This document shows positions 52,715 through 61,740 of a stretch of 64,000 nucleotides of DNA, piece by piece. Numbering within the stretch: the first letter of the stretch is position 1; each line of letters opens with the position of its first letter. The notes under the pieces were generated by a model, which saw only the letters and a program-made list of their open reading frames with translations, made no database searches and had not been told where the DNA came from. The stretch comes from Mesorhizobium loti. Lineage in GTDB: Bacteria > Pseudomonadota > Alphaproteobacteria > Rhizobiales > Rhizobiaceae. The position numbers were made by a program, and so were the translations under genes. Where the stretch lies: contig CP050293.1 of the NCBI GenBank assembly GCA_014189435.1, positions 2,919,001-2,983,000 of the forward strand, given 5' to 3'.

Positions 52715-55700
52715 TTGTCTTATTTTGTAGCGTCTGAAGGCGCGCTGGAAACCGGTGCGGCCGTTGTTGCGCGCAAGCGATCGAATAGCCGCTTTGCGGC
52801 GCTGACCTTGACCGCGTTGTTCCGTCGCCTGCTGGGCACCAGCTCCATGGTGGCGCTCGGACTGGTCCTGGCGACATCGACGCCATCGCGCGCCACCGAC
52901 TGGACCGGCGCTACCTCAACCGACTGGTTCACCGCCACCAACTGGTCGTCCGGCGTTCCAACCGCTACGGACGCGTATATCGACACGGTCGCGCCCAATG
53001 CCACGGTGGTCGGAGCGACCGGCGCGCAAGCGTACGGTGTGGTTGTCGGCGATTCCGGCACCGGCGCGCTGACGATCCAGAACGGCGGCGACCTGAGCGG
53101 TCTCACCGGCTATCTCGGTCTTAATGCCAGCTCGACCGGTACCGTGACGGTTGATGGCGCCGGCTCGTCCTGGACCAATTCCGGCGACCTCTACGTCGGC
53201 TATGGCGGCACCGGCACGCTGGCGATCCAGAACAGCGGCAAGGTGAGCAACGTCACCGGCATCCTCGGCCTCAATGCCGGCTCGACCGGCACCGCGACGG
53301 TTGATGGCGCCGGCTCGTCCTGGACCAGTTCCAGCGGCCTCTATGTCGGCTATGGCGGCACCGGCACGCTGACGATCCAGAACGGCGGCAAGGTGAGCGC
53401 CACCACCGGCGATCTCGGCGTCAATGCGGGCTCGACCGGCACACTGACGATCCAGAGCGGCGGCACGGTGAGCACCACCGCCGGCAATCTAGGCGTCGAT
53501 GCGGGCTCGACCGGCACCGCGACGGTTGATGGCGCGGGCTCGACCTGGACCAATTCCGGCGACCTCGCTGTCGGCAATGGCGGCACCGGCACGCTGACGA
53601 TCCAGAACGGCGGCGCGGTGAGCGCCACCAACGGCTATCTCGGCCTCAATGCCGGCTCGACCGGCACCGCGACGGTTGATGGCGCGGGCTCGACCTGGAC
53701 CAATTCCGGCGACCTCGCTGTTGGCTATGGCGGCACCGGCACGCTGACGATCCAGAACAGCGGCAAGGTGAGCGCCACCACCGGCTATCTCGGCATCAAT
53801 GCGGGCTCGACCGGCACACTGACGATCCAGAGCGGCGGCAAGGTGAGCACCACCGCCGGCAATCTCGGCGTCGATGCGGGCTCGACCGGCACCGCGACGA
53901 TTGATGGCGCGGGCTCGACCTGGACCAATTCCGGCGACCTCGCTGTCGGAAATGGCGGCACCGGCACGCTGACGATCCAGAACGGCGGCGCGGTGAGCAC
54001 CACCAACGGCTATCTCGGCCTCAATGCCGGCTCGACCGGCACCGCGACGGTTGGTGACGCCGGCTCGACCTGGACCAACTCCGGCGACCTCGTTGTCGGC
54101 TATGGCGGCACCGGCACGCTGACGATCCAGAACGGCGGCAAGGTGAGCGCCACCACCGGCAATCTCGGCTACAACGTCGGCTCGACCGGCACCGTGACGG
54201 TTGACGGCGCCGGCTCGTCCTGGACCAATTCCGGCGACCTCGCTGTCGGCAATGGCGGCACTGGCACGCTGACAATCCAGAACAGCGGCAAGGTGAGCAA
54301 TTCCGGCCTCGGCTTCCTCGGCTACAATTCAGGCTCGACCGGCACCGTGGCGGTTGATGGCGCCGGCTCGTCCTGGACGAGTTCCAACACGCTCCATGTC
54401 GGCTATAACGGCACCGGCACGCTGACGATCCAGAACGGCGGCAAGGTGAGCACCACCACCAGCCATCTCGGCGTCAATGCGGGCTCGACCGGCACGCTGA
54501 CGATCCAGAGCGGCGGCAATATGAGCACCACCGGCGGCTTCCTCGGCTACAATTCAGGCTCGACCGGCACCGCGACGGTTGATGGCGCCGGCTCGTCCTG
54601 GACCAATTCCGGCGACCTCTACGTCGGAAATGGCGGCACCGGCACGCTGACGATCCAGAACGGCGGCAAGGTGAGCAACGTCACCGGCATCCTCGGCATC
54701 AATGCCGACTCGACCGGCACCGCGACGGTTGATGGCGCCGGCTCGTCCTGGACCAATTCCGGCGACCTCGGTGTCGGCACTAGCGGCACCGGCACGCTGA
54801 CGATTAAGAACGGCGGCAAGGCGAGCAACGTCGGCAACGGCCTCCTCGCCTACAATTCAGGCTCGACCGGCACCGTGGCGGTTGATGGCGCCGGCTCGTC
54901 CTGGACCAATTCCGGCTCCCTTTATGTCGGCAGGGGCGGCACCGGCACGCTGACGATCCAGAACGGCGGCAAGGTGAGCGCCACCAACGGCTATCTCGGC
55001 GCCAATGCCGGCTCGACTGGCACCGTGACGGTTGTTGGTGCCGGCTCTGCCTGGACCAATTCCGGCTCCCTTTATGTCGGCAATCGCGGCGCCGGCACGC
55101 TGACGATCCAGAACGGCGGCAAGGTGAGCAACCTCGGCAACGGCTTCCTCGGCTACAAGGTCGGCTCGACCGGCACCGTGACGGTTGATGGCGTCGGTTC
55201 GTCGTGGATCAATTCCGGCGACCTCTATGTCGGCGATTCCGGCACCGGTACGCTGACGATCCAGAACGGCGGCAAGGTGAGCAACGCCGGCATCGGCTGG
55301 ATCGGCACCGATGTCGGCTCGACCGGCACGGCGACGGTTGATGGCGCCGGCTCGGTCTGGAATTCCGCCGGGCTCGTTGTTGCCAGTGGCGGCACCGGCA
55401 CGCTGACGATCCAGAACGGCGGCAAGGTGAGCAACGCCGGCATCGGCTGGATCGGCACCGATGTCGGCTCGACCGGCACGGCGACGGTTGATGGCGCCGG
55501 CTCGGTCTGGAATTCCGCCGGGCTCGTTGTTGCCAGTGGCGGCACCGGCACGCTGACGATCCAGAACGGCGGCAAGGTGAGCAGCGTCAGCAGCTGGATC
55601 GGCTTGGTTCCCGGCTCGACCGGCACCGTGACGGTTGATGGCACCGGCTCGGCCTGGACCAATTCCGACACGCTCGTCGTCGGCCAATACGGCACCGGCA

Positions 55701-57658
55701 TGCTGACGATCGCCAATGGCGGCACCGTCTCGGCAGGTTCGGGCATGCAGATCGCCGCTTTTGCCGGCTCGACCGGCACGCTCAATATCGGCGCCGCCTC
55801 CGGTCAGGCGGCGGCCGCGCCGGGCACGCTGACCACGCCCTCGGTCGCGTTCGGGGCAGGCACCGGCCGCATCGTCTTCAACCACACCGCCTCGAACTAC
55901 GACTTCGCCCCGATTATCTCCGGCGCGGGGTCGGTGACGGTAGAGAACGGCACCACCATCCTGACCGCAACCAGCACCTATAGCGGGGCGACCGTGGTCA
56001 ATGGCGGCACGCTGGCGGTCAACGGTTCCATCGCCAATTCGGCGGTGACGGTCAATGCCGGTGGCACGCTCGGCGGCAACGGCACCGTCGGCAATACCAC
56101 CATCAACGCCGGCGGCGTGCTCGCGCCCGGCAATTCGATCGGCACGCTGACGGTCGGCGGCAATCTGGCGTTCGGCGCCGGCGGCGTCTACCGCGTAGAG
56201 GTCTCGCCATCGGCCGCCGACCGCACCAACGTCACGGGCATCGCGAGCCTGACCGGCGGCACCGTGCAGACCACGTTCCTGCCCGGAACCTATGTCGGCA
56301 AAAGCTACACCATCCTGTCGGCGGCCGACGGCCTCGGCGGCACCACCTTCAGCGGCGTGAGCGGCGGTTTGCCCGGTTTCAACGTCGGCCTGAGCTACAC
56401 GCCGTCCGATGTGTTGCTGAACCTCACGGCCTCGCTCGGCGCCGGCACCTCGCTGCCGGGCAATCCGCAGGCCGTCGCATCCACGCTCAACAACTTCTTC
56501 AACAATGGCGGCGCGCTGCCGCCAGGCTTCGTCAGTCTGTTCGGATTGAGCGGAGGCAATCTCTCAGCCGCGCTGTCGCAAACCTCCGGCGAGACCGCGA
56601 CCGGCTCGCAGCAGACGACCTTCAACGCGATGAACCTGTTCTTGGGATTGCTGACCGATCCCTTCATCGACGGTCGCGGCGATCCGGTTTCAGCGGGATC
56701 ATCGGCGGGCGCATCGGCCTACGCCTCGACGGAGGAGCCGCGCTCCAGTGCGGCGCGGGACGCCAATGCGATGTTCGCCAAGGCGCCCGTGATGGCCGAT
56801 CCGCTCGCGCAGCGCTGGGGCGTGTGGGCGGCAGGCTATGGCGGCTCGCAGACCACGGACGGCAACACGACACTCGGCTCCAACGACACGACCAGCCGCA
56901 TCGCAGGCATCGCGGTCGGCGCCGATTACCGTATCTCGCCGAATACGCTGGCAGGCTTTGCGCTGGCCGGCGGTGGTACGAACTTCAGCGTCGCCAATGG
57001 CGGCTCTGGCCGATCTGATATGTTCCAGGCCGGCGCCTTCATCCGGCACGATGCTGGTGCCGCGTATTTCTCCGGCGCGCTGGCCTATGGCTGGCAGGAC
57101 ATCACAACCAACCGCACCGTGACGGTGGCCGGCATCGACCAGTTGCGCGCGCAGTTCAACGCCAATGCCTTCTCGGGCCGCGTCGAAGGCGGCTATCGCT
57201 TTGTTAGCCCGTGGATGGGCGGCATCGGCATCACGCCCTACGCAGCAGGACAGTTCACGACCTTCGACCTGCCTGCCTATGCCGAGCAGGCGGCAACCGG
57301 CGTCAACACCTTTGCGCTGACCTACGCATCAAAGAGTGTCACTGATACGCGCAGTGAACTCGGCCTTCGCGGCGACAAATCATATGCGATGCCGGACGGA
57401 ATCTTCACGCTGCGGGGGCGCCTGGCATGGGCGCATGATTTCAACCCCGACCGCAATATCGGTGCGACGTTCCAGACATTGCCGGGCGCATCCTTTGTCG
57501 TTGGCGGCGCCGCGCAGGCCAGCGACTCCGCGCTCGTCACCGTCTCTGCCGAAAAGAAATGGCTGAACGGCTGGTCCGCCGCTGCCACCTTCGAGGGCGA
57601 GTTCTCCGACGTCACCACCAGCTATGCCGGCAAGGGCATGGCGCGGTATTCCTGGTGA
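52715..57658 (+). CDS. Autotransporter outer-membrane beta-barrel protein with tandem passenger repeats
   Basis: About 1647 residues. The N-terminus has a basic segment (VARKRSNSRFAALTL) and the export helix SSMVALGLVLATSTPSRA. The passenger holds 16 repeats of 46-51 residues with the consensus STGTATVDGAGSSWTNSG and TGTLTIQNGGKVS, which would fold as a beta-helix. An autotransporter-associated beta-strand segment (TYSGATVVNGGTLAVNGS, then VLAPGNSIGTL) links to the C-terminal barrel from about residue 1360 (RWGVWAAGYGG), which ends in Trp, the usual terminal aromatic. The start is unclear: TTG 52715 has GGGGGG upstream, TTG 52580 is longer, and the first ATG is 52847. It is likely a surface adhesin. 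Confidence 0.88.
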   Translation: MSYFVASEGALETGAAVVARKRSNSRFAALTLTALFRRLLGTSSMVALGLVLATSTPSRATDWTGATSTDWFTATNWSSGVPTATDAYIDTVAPNATVVGATGAQAYGVVVGDSGTGALTIQNGGDLSGLTGYLGLNASSTGTVTVDGAGSSWTNSGDLYVGYGGTGTLAIQNSGKVSNVTGILGLNAGSTGTATVDGAGSSWTSSSGLYVGYGGTGTLTIQNGGKVSATTGDLGVNAGSTGTLTIQSGGTVSTTAGNLGVDAGSTGTATVDGAGSTWTNSGDLAVGNGGTGTLTIQNGGAVSATNGYLGLNAGSTGTATVDGAGSTWTNSGDLAVGYGGTGTLTIQNSGKVSATTGYLGINAGSTGTLTIQSGGKVSTTAGNLGVDAGSTGTATIDGAGSTWTNSGDLAVGNGGTGTLTIQNGGAVSTTNGYLGLNAGSTGTATVGDAGSTWTNSGDLVVGYGGTGTLTIQNGGKVSATTGNLGYNVGSTGTVTVDGAGSSWTNSGDLAVGNGGTGTLTIQNSGKVSNSGLGFLGYNSGSTGTVAVDGAGSSWTSSNTLHVGYNGTGTLTIQNGGKVSTTTSHLGVNAGSTGTLTIQSGGNMSTTGGFLGYNSGSTGTATVDGAGSSWTNSGDLYVGNGGTGTLTIQNGGKVSNVTGILGINADSTGTATVDGAGSSWTNSGDLGVGTSGTGTLTIKNGGKASNVGNGLLAYNSGSTGTVAVDGAGSSWTNSGSLYVGRGGTGTLTIQNGGKVSATNGYLGANAGSTGTVTVVGAGSAWTNSGSLYVGNRGAGTLTIQNGGKVSNLGNGFLGYKVGSTGTVTVDGVGSSWINSGDLYVGDSGTGTLTIQNGGKVSNAGIGWIGTDVGSTGTATVDGAGSVWNSAGLVVASGGTGTLTIQNGGKVSNAGIGWIGTDVGSTGTATVDGAGSVWNSAGLVVASGGTGTLTIQNGGKVSSVSSWIGLVPGSTGTVTVDGTGSAWTNSDTLVVGQYGTGMLTIANGGTVSAGSGMQIAAFAGSTGTLNIGAASGQAAAAPGTLTTPSVAFGAGTGRIVFNHTASNYDFAPIISGAGSVTVENGTTILTATSTYSGATVVNGGTLAVNGSIANSAVTVNAGGTLGGNGTVGNTTINAGGVLAPGNSIGTLTVGGNLAFGAGGVYRVEVSPSAADRTNVTGIASLTGGTVQTTFLPGTYVGKSYTILSAADGLGGTTFSGVSGGLPGFNVGLSYTPSDVLLNLTASLGAGTSLPGNPQAVASTLNNFFNNGGALPPGFVSLFGLSGGNLSAALSQTSGETATGSQQTTFNAMNLFLGLLTDPFIDGRGDPVSAGSSAGASAYASTEEPRSSAARDANAMFAKAPVMADPLAQRWGVWAAGYGGSQTTDGNTTLGSNDTTSRIAGIAVGADYRISPNTLAGFALAGGGTNFSVANGGSGRSDMFQAGAFIRHDAGAAYFSGALAYGWQDITTNRTVTVAGIDQLRAQFNANAFSGRVEGGYRFVSPWMGGIGITPYAAGQFTTFDLPAYAEQAATGVNTFALTYASKSVTDTRSELGLRGDKSYAMPDGIFTLRGRLAWAHDFNPDRNIGATFQTLPGASFVVGGAAQASDSALVTVSAEKKWLNGWSAAATFEGEFSDVTTSYAGKGMARYSW
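53129..55745 (+). repeat. Sixteen tandem repeats of about 138-153 bp in the autotransporter passenger
   Basis: Each unit carries ACGGTTGATGGCGCCGG and ACGCTGACGATCCAGAAC cores. Three shorter half-units lacking the VDGAGS part are interspersed (near 53440, 53810 and 54490). Base identity between units is high, so recombination can change copy number. Short reads would collapse this stretch. Confidence 0.92.
55281..55580 (+). repeat. Perfect duplication of a 150-bp unit
   Basis: Positions 55281-55430 and 55431-55580 are identical base for base, and identity continues a few bases further. Neighbouring repeat units differ at many sites, so this copy is the most recent event in the array. Confidence 0.93.
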
Positions 57659-57857
57659 GTTGACGACTTCCGGTTTTGGCCCATCGCATCATTTCGCTGT
57701 GCTGCGGATGGGTCGCTATCGGAGCATAGCGGACTCTGGCAAGCTGACTGACCGGCAGACTATGGGTTCACCGCCTGGACGCATCGGACGACCGCCTTCC
57801 CAAGCGCAGGGGATCGGGGCACTATAGGCCGTCAGTTTCGCCTTCTGGATCACCGCG

Positions 57858-58418
57858 ATGTTGGAAATCCCGGAAGATCGGTGCGAACGTCATCGCCTGT
57901 TCAAGGCGATCGACGATGCTTTCAAGGCCGGTGACTTCGATGGCCTTGGCAAAGCGCTAGGCGGCTCTTCCCGCTGGTTCGACGAGCGCATGCCGTTTGA
58001 GCTCGGCCTTGGGCATCCGCTGGAATATGCGATCTATTGGAGCCCGGTCGGCTTCATTTCGACCCTGCTGGATGCCGGCTCGGATCCGAACTATCAGGAC
58101 CATGGCGGGTTTCCGTCGATCATTGCGGCGCTGTCCACCGACCGGGCCGACAGGCTGGACATCGTGCGGATATTGATCGACGGCGGTGCCGACCCCAACA
58201 TGCGGGGCGTGAACGATTGGACGCCGCTTCACTATTCGGTGGTCATCCGCAGTGTCGATGCGATCCGCCTGCTTTTGGCGGCGGGCGCCGACCCGGCGCT
58301 CGAAACCCGCATCGATGACTACAGGACAGCCACCGAGGAAGCCGAGCTTGCCGGCTTTGAAGCCGGTGCTTCATTGCTGCGCGATGCGATGGCCAAGCGC
58401 GGCTCTAACGGACAATGA
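57858..58418 (+). CDS. Ankyrin-repeat protein
   Basis: A 186-residue cytoplasmic protein with about three ankyrin repeats after a helical start: FISTLLDAGSDPNYQDHGG, VRILIDGGADPNMRGVNDWTPLHYS and IRLLLAAGADPALETRID. No signal peptide is present, unlike the ankyrin-cytochrome protein at 19946. The partner is unknown. It follows the autotransporter by 200 bases on the same strand but probably has its own promoter. Confidence 0.88.
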   Translation: MLEIPEDRCERHRLFKAIDDAFKAGDFDGLGKALGGSSRWFDERMPFELGLGHPLEYAIYWSPVGFISTLLDAGSDPNYQDHGGFPSIIAALSTDRADRLDIVRILIDGGADPNMRGVNDWTPLHYSVVIRSVDAIRLLLAAGADPALETRIDDYRTATEEAELAGFEAGASLLRDAMAKRGSNGQ

Positions 58419-58467
58419 GTGGGCCCGCGATGAAACCGCCGGCGACAGGGATCGGCCAAAGCTGGCC

Positions 58468-58995
58468 TCAGACCTTCTTCAACCCCGCCTTGAAGCGCTT
58501 GCCGTTGGCAACATAGTGCGCCGCCGAGCCGCGCAACCTTGCCACGGCCGCGTCGTCCAGCACCCTGATTGCCTTGGCAGGTGAGCCGACGATCAGCGAA
58601 TTGTCCGGGAATTCCTTGCCTTCGGTTACCAGCGCGCCGGCGCCGACCAGGCAATTCCTGCCGATTTTCGCGCCGTTCAGCACGATGGCGCCCATGCCGA
58701 TCAGGCTGTTGTCGCCGATCGTGCAACCATGCAGGAGGGCGCGGTGGCCGATCGTGCAGCCCTCGCCGATGGTCAGCGGGAAGCCGGGATCGGTGTGCAT
58801 CACCGTATGCTCCTGCACATTGGTGTCGGCACCGATGATGATGGGCTCATTGTCGCCGCGAATGACGGTGCCGAACCAGAAGCCGGCATTGCGGCCAACG
58901 CGCACATCGCCGATCAGGGTCGCATCGGGCGCGATCCAGTTCGAGTCCGCATCCGCGAAGCTGGGCTCCGTTCCATCGATCGCATAGAGCGGCAT
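58468..58995 (-). CDS. Gamma-carbonic anhydrase family protein (YrdA-like)
   Basis: A 175-residue left-handed beta-helix protein with hexapeptide repeats (NWIAPDATLIGDVRVGRNAGF and onward). The metal-binding histidines are seen in NVQEHTVMHTD and IGHRALLHGC. This matches the YrdA/PaaY type. Some members are carbonic anhydrases, others thioesterases or transferases, so the activity stays open. Confidence 0.92.
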   Translation of the reverse strand: MPLYAIDGTEPSFADADSNWIAPDATLIGDVRVGRNAGFWFGTVIRGDNEPIIIGADTNVQEHTVMHTDPGFPLTIGEGCTIGHRALLHGCTIGDNSLIGMGAIVLNGAKIGRNCLVGAGALVTEGKEFPDNSLIVGSPAKAIRVLDDAAVARLRGSAAHYVANGKRFKAGLKKV

Positions 58996-59016
58996 TCTTT
59001 GGTCTCCAGAATCGTC

Positions 59017-59358
59017 TCAGGCTGGCAATTCGGACCCTAGGAGACGGACCGTCCATGAGGCAATGGCAAGCACGACGACGCCCAGCGCCAAGGACCAGGC
59101 AATCGCCGTGCAGCCGCAGGACATCAGCGCCATCATCGAAATGCGGTGCTCGCGCCAGGCATCGACGGCATCGTTGACCAGCATGAAGGGCCCGGCACAA
59201 GCAGTGGCGAGCAGCGATCGCAAGACATGTGACGGCGACACATAGGGTTCGGTGAAGGCGACCTTGCGGCCCGACACCAGCTCCATGGCCGATCCGGCCA
59301 GCCCGCAGGCCGTCAGCCCAACGACAAAAGCGTAGAGTGTGAGTTCCAGCGGTCCCAT
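59017..59358 (-). CDS. Hypothetical membrane protein
   Basis: A 113-residue protein with three likely membrane segments (LELTLYAFVVGLTACGLAG, SLLATACAGPFMLV, AIAWSLALGVVVLAIASWTV). The soluble stretch AVDAWREHRISM lies between the second and third. GGAAAG precedes the ATG at 59358. It resembles small conserved rhizobial membrane proteins, but no named family is claimed. Divergent from the gene at 59484. Confidence 0.75.
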   Translation of the reverse strand: MGPLELTLYAFVVGLTACGLAGSAMELVSGRKVAFTEPYVSPSHVLRSLLATACAGPFMLVNDAVDAWREHRISMMALMSCGCTAIAWSLALGVVVLAIASWTVRLLGSELPA

Positions 59359-59483
59359 CTTAACTTTCCATTTACCATGAAATTGCACAGTCGTTCCATG
59401 AAGGCTGCAAAAGCCGTGCCGTGCGATGTGTGCCGCCCAGGGACACCAGTGGCGGCCAGGCGGCCCGAGATCCGAGGACTGAG

Positions 59484-60215
59484 ATGAAGCAGGCAACGCT
59501 CGCCAACGGCCCCGAACTCACCGTGGTCGATTCGAGACTGATGAAGCGGGTGTTCTACGGATTTGCGGCGCTGGCCCTGCTGTCGGTGGCGATCAGCCTT
59601 GGCGGCAAATGGTTCGGCCATTCGATCGCCATGGCCGGATACACCGACGACGCAACGGTCCACCAGGTGGTGATCGGCAACAATGTCATTGCCGTGCCGG
59701 CCAACGCCATCCGTTTCGCCCAGGCCCGGCGCGACGGCATCGCCTCGCGGCTCGACCTCTATCTGCGCTATCCCCGGATGGACGGTTACAGCGAGGCCGC
59801 GCGCGACGATTTCAACCATACAGGCGCTGCCAAGAACATCATCTTCCTGTCCTTCGAACAGCAGATGATGTCGCGTGACATGAGTGGTCGCTTCGCGCCG
59901 ATCTACAGCGCGTTGATCACCCAACCCGGCATTGCGGGGCCCGGCGGCACGACGGTGTACGCATTCAATGAGAAATCAGGCTATCTGAACGAGGTACTGG
60001 TTGTCGGCAAGCGCCCCGGCAAGGAGCCGTTCGTGGCCCGCTGCCTGAGCGGGCCGAGTGCCGAGCAATCGCTGGCGCCCTGCGAGCGCGACATCCAGGT
60101 CGGCGACGAGCTCAGCCTCACCTATCGCTTTCCAAGGGAGTTTCTGGGTGATTGGCAGGCGCTCGACGCCGCAATCGCCACGGCGGCTGCGCGCATCCTG
60201 AAGACAGGACACTAG
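59484..60215 (+). CDS. Hypothetical membrane-anchored protein
   Basis: A 243-residue protein. A single N-terminal membrane helix (RVFYGFAALALLSVAISLGG) is followed by a periplasmic part with NNVIAVPANAIRFAQARRDGI, LDLYLRYPRMDGYSEAARDDF and LSLTYRFPREFLGDWQALDAAI. Two cysteines near the C-terminus (ARCLSGPSAEQSLAPC) may form a disulfide. The ATG at 59484 has GAGG upstream. This looks like a conserved Hyphomicrobiales protein of unknown function. Confidence 0.8.
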   Translation: MKQATLANGPELTVVDSRLMKRVFYGFAALALLSVAISLGGKWFGHSIAMAGYTDDATVHQVVIGNNVIAVPANAIRFAQARRDGIASRLDLYLRYPRMDGYSEAARDDFNHTGAAKNIIFLSFEQQMMSRDMSGRFAPIYSALITQPGIAGPGGTTVYAFNEKSGYLNEVLVVGKRPGKEPFVARCLSGPSAEQSLAPCERDIQVGDELSLTYRFPREFLGDWQALDAAIATAAARILKTGH

Positions 60216-60400
60216 ATTTGCCCTCCCGACAAACAGCGTTGGGCCCGCACCCCAGGTACGACCACAACTGGACTTGGGGATTGGCCAAATAGCCCCTTCC
60301 CGCGTGCGCATCCGCATGCCAGCACGTGCAGGCAACAGTTCATCCAACATCGACAATGTAGCTGGAGTATTCACCGACCCCAGTCTCGCAAAATCGCCGG

Positions 60401-60877
60401 CTAATTTAGATTCGGAGAAAACTCCACATCTTTAGGTTTTTCAGGGTTGGAAGGACCCTCGATCACTGTAACCGTACCCTGAGGGATGTCATCATGAGTC
60501 ATAGGTAAATCGCCCCCGTGAGGCTTGCTTTCGTCTGCTTCCGATTTGATTTTCCTATCTTCGCGAGCGCTTTCCTGGCGAACTCGCTCGAGGCCCTCAG
60601 AGGCAAGGGACTTCCCCAGCTGCTCCATATTTTCCACAAAACGATCTACGCCAGCAGTTTCCGGATCTGTCATCATCGCATTGATCGCAGCTTCTATCAT
60701 TGTGTCCGCGTCCTTGTGCTGTTCGGCGAACATTGCATATTCCCAAATCCAGCGCCCGATGACATCGTTGCCGACGCTGTTCCCTTCAATTGGCTGTCGC
60801 CCCTCAGCGTTCGAGTTGGCAATCGATATCAACAACGCAAGGGTTGCTAAGAGAGGACAGCGCATTCGACTCTGCAT
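60401..60877 (-). CDS. Hypothetical exported protein
   Basis: A 158-residue protein with a signal peptide (MRCPLLATLALLISIANSNA-EG). The mature part is helical and acidic (EYAMFAEQHKDADTMIEAAINAMM, DRFVENMEQLGKSLASEGLERVRQE), followed by a polar tail. No family recognised. The base composition is lower in GC than the window average and codon use is less biased, as in its two neighbours. It may be strain-specific. Confidence 0.6.
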   Translation of the reverse strand: MQSRMRCPLLATLALLISIANSNAEGRQPIEGNSVGNDVIGRWIWEYAMFAEQHKDADTMIEAAINAMMTDPETAGVDRFVENMEQLGKSLASEGLERVRQESAREDRKIKSEADESKPHGGDLPMTHDDIPQGTVTVIEGPSNPEKPKDVEFSPNLN

Positions 60878-60892
60878 GTGTGAGCATATTTC

Positions 60893-61249
60893 CTAGGGGG
60901 AAACTCCCGGATTCCCTTTGCAAGCCGTCATCTCAAATATGGTATTCCAATAGGCTCGATTTTGCTTTGCCGCTTTCTTTGCAGGGTCACGAGCGTCAGC
61001 ATCCGGCACCATGGTCTCCGCCGCGTAGCAATCCGCTCCGACCCCCTGTGCAACGCAGATAAAAATACCTGGGCTGAAAGGCCGACCGCCGAAGAAGCAA
61101 TAGTTCTTTACTTGTTCGGCGGGAATTGGTCCGAGCACTTGGTTGTTGCTCTGCCCGCGGCTCTCTTCGACCTCCTGCGCACTAGCGTGTCCCAAGGGGA
61201 TAACCAAGAGGAACCCGACACTGAAGAGCAGAGCGTGCACAGGAGTCAC
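60893..61249 (-). CDS. Hypothetical exported protein
   Basis: A 118-residue protein. The signal peptide is LLFSVGFLLVIPLGHASA-QE. The mature part has four cysteines (NYCFFGGRPFSPGIFICVAQG, GADCYAAE, MTACKGNPG), probably in disulfides. The start is GTG with a weak ribosome-binding site. It is 16 bases upstream of the gene at 60401 and both are likely one transcript. No family recognised. Confidence 0.6.
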   Translation of the reverse strand: MTPVHALLFSVGFLLVIPLGHASAQEVEESRGQSNNQVLGPIPAEQVKNYCFFGGRPFSPGIFICVAQGVGADCYAAETMVPDADARDPAKKAAKQNRAYWNTIFEMTACKGNPGVSP

Positions 61250-61292
61250 CTATTTTGCGGCGCGTATCTGGAACACCTTACAGTATGTTTGT

Positions 61293-61620
61293 CTACGCGT
61301 CACTTCTCGTAGCACCAGGCGGCGGATTGTTATTTGTCAACGCCGGTCGAGGCTCACTTCCCAGTTCCCCGCGTTTGTCCTCGAAATTGTATTTGTAATT
61401 GGCAATTGTTACAGTGCGACCGAGAAGCCGCGCGACATGAGAAATAGCACCAGTCCGAGATGCTTCGCCTGCCCACCCGTGTGCTTCAATTGATGCAACG
61501 GCTGGATCAATCAGTGCGCGCGAGAGACTGTCGCCTATGACTGCGTCCGACTCAAACGGAACGCTCCGAGCCAAAGTAGGTAAAGCGCAAATGGACCCAG
61601 CCGCGATAAATATCTTTCAC
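61293..61620 (-). pseudogene. Hypothetical small exported protein, probably frameshifted at its start
   Basis: The body (FESDAVIGDSLSRALIDPAV, AHGWAGEASRTGAISHVARLL, TIANYKYNFEDKRG) is open from 61574 (TTG) to 61293. Upstream in the same frame the codons give KIFIAAGSICALPTLA, a convincing signal peptide, but the frame has no start codon there. A GTG at 61620 with GGGGA nearby would fit if one A is removed from the AAA at 61615-61617 (TTT on the plus strand). The corrected length is 108 residues. This is the fourth apparent +1 homopolymer error in the window. Function unknown. Confidence 0.4.
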
Positions 61621-61740
61621 GGTGATCCCCAAAACCAACTATACACTCGGGCCGCACGAACACGCGTCAATCCTTCGTAGAGCCGTATGTGTTGATCGAC
61701 CTGCATCAAAGCAGGTCCGATCAAGCGCAAGATTGCTGGC

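Noticed and set aside
52570..52737. Short frame MTDIGRTPRC... before the autotransporter
   Set aside because: Cys/Arg-rich translation without ribosome-binding site or family; it overlaps the likely 5' region of the autotransporter gene.
53129..55745. CRISPR-like array in the repeat-rich segment
   Set aside because: The repeats are 138-153 bp, coding, and lack unique spacers of constant length; they encode beta-helix units of the autotransporter.
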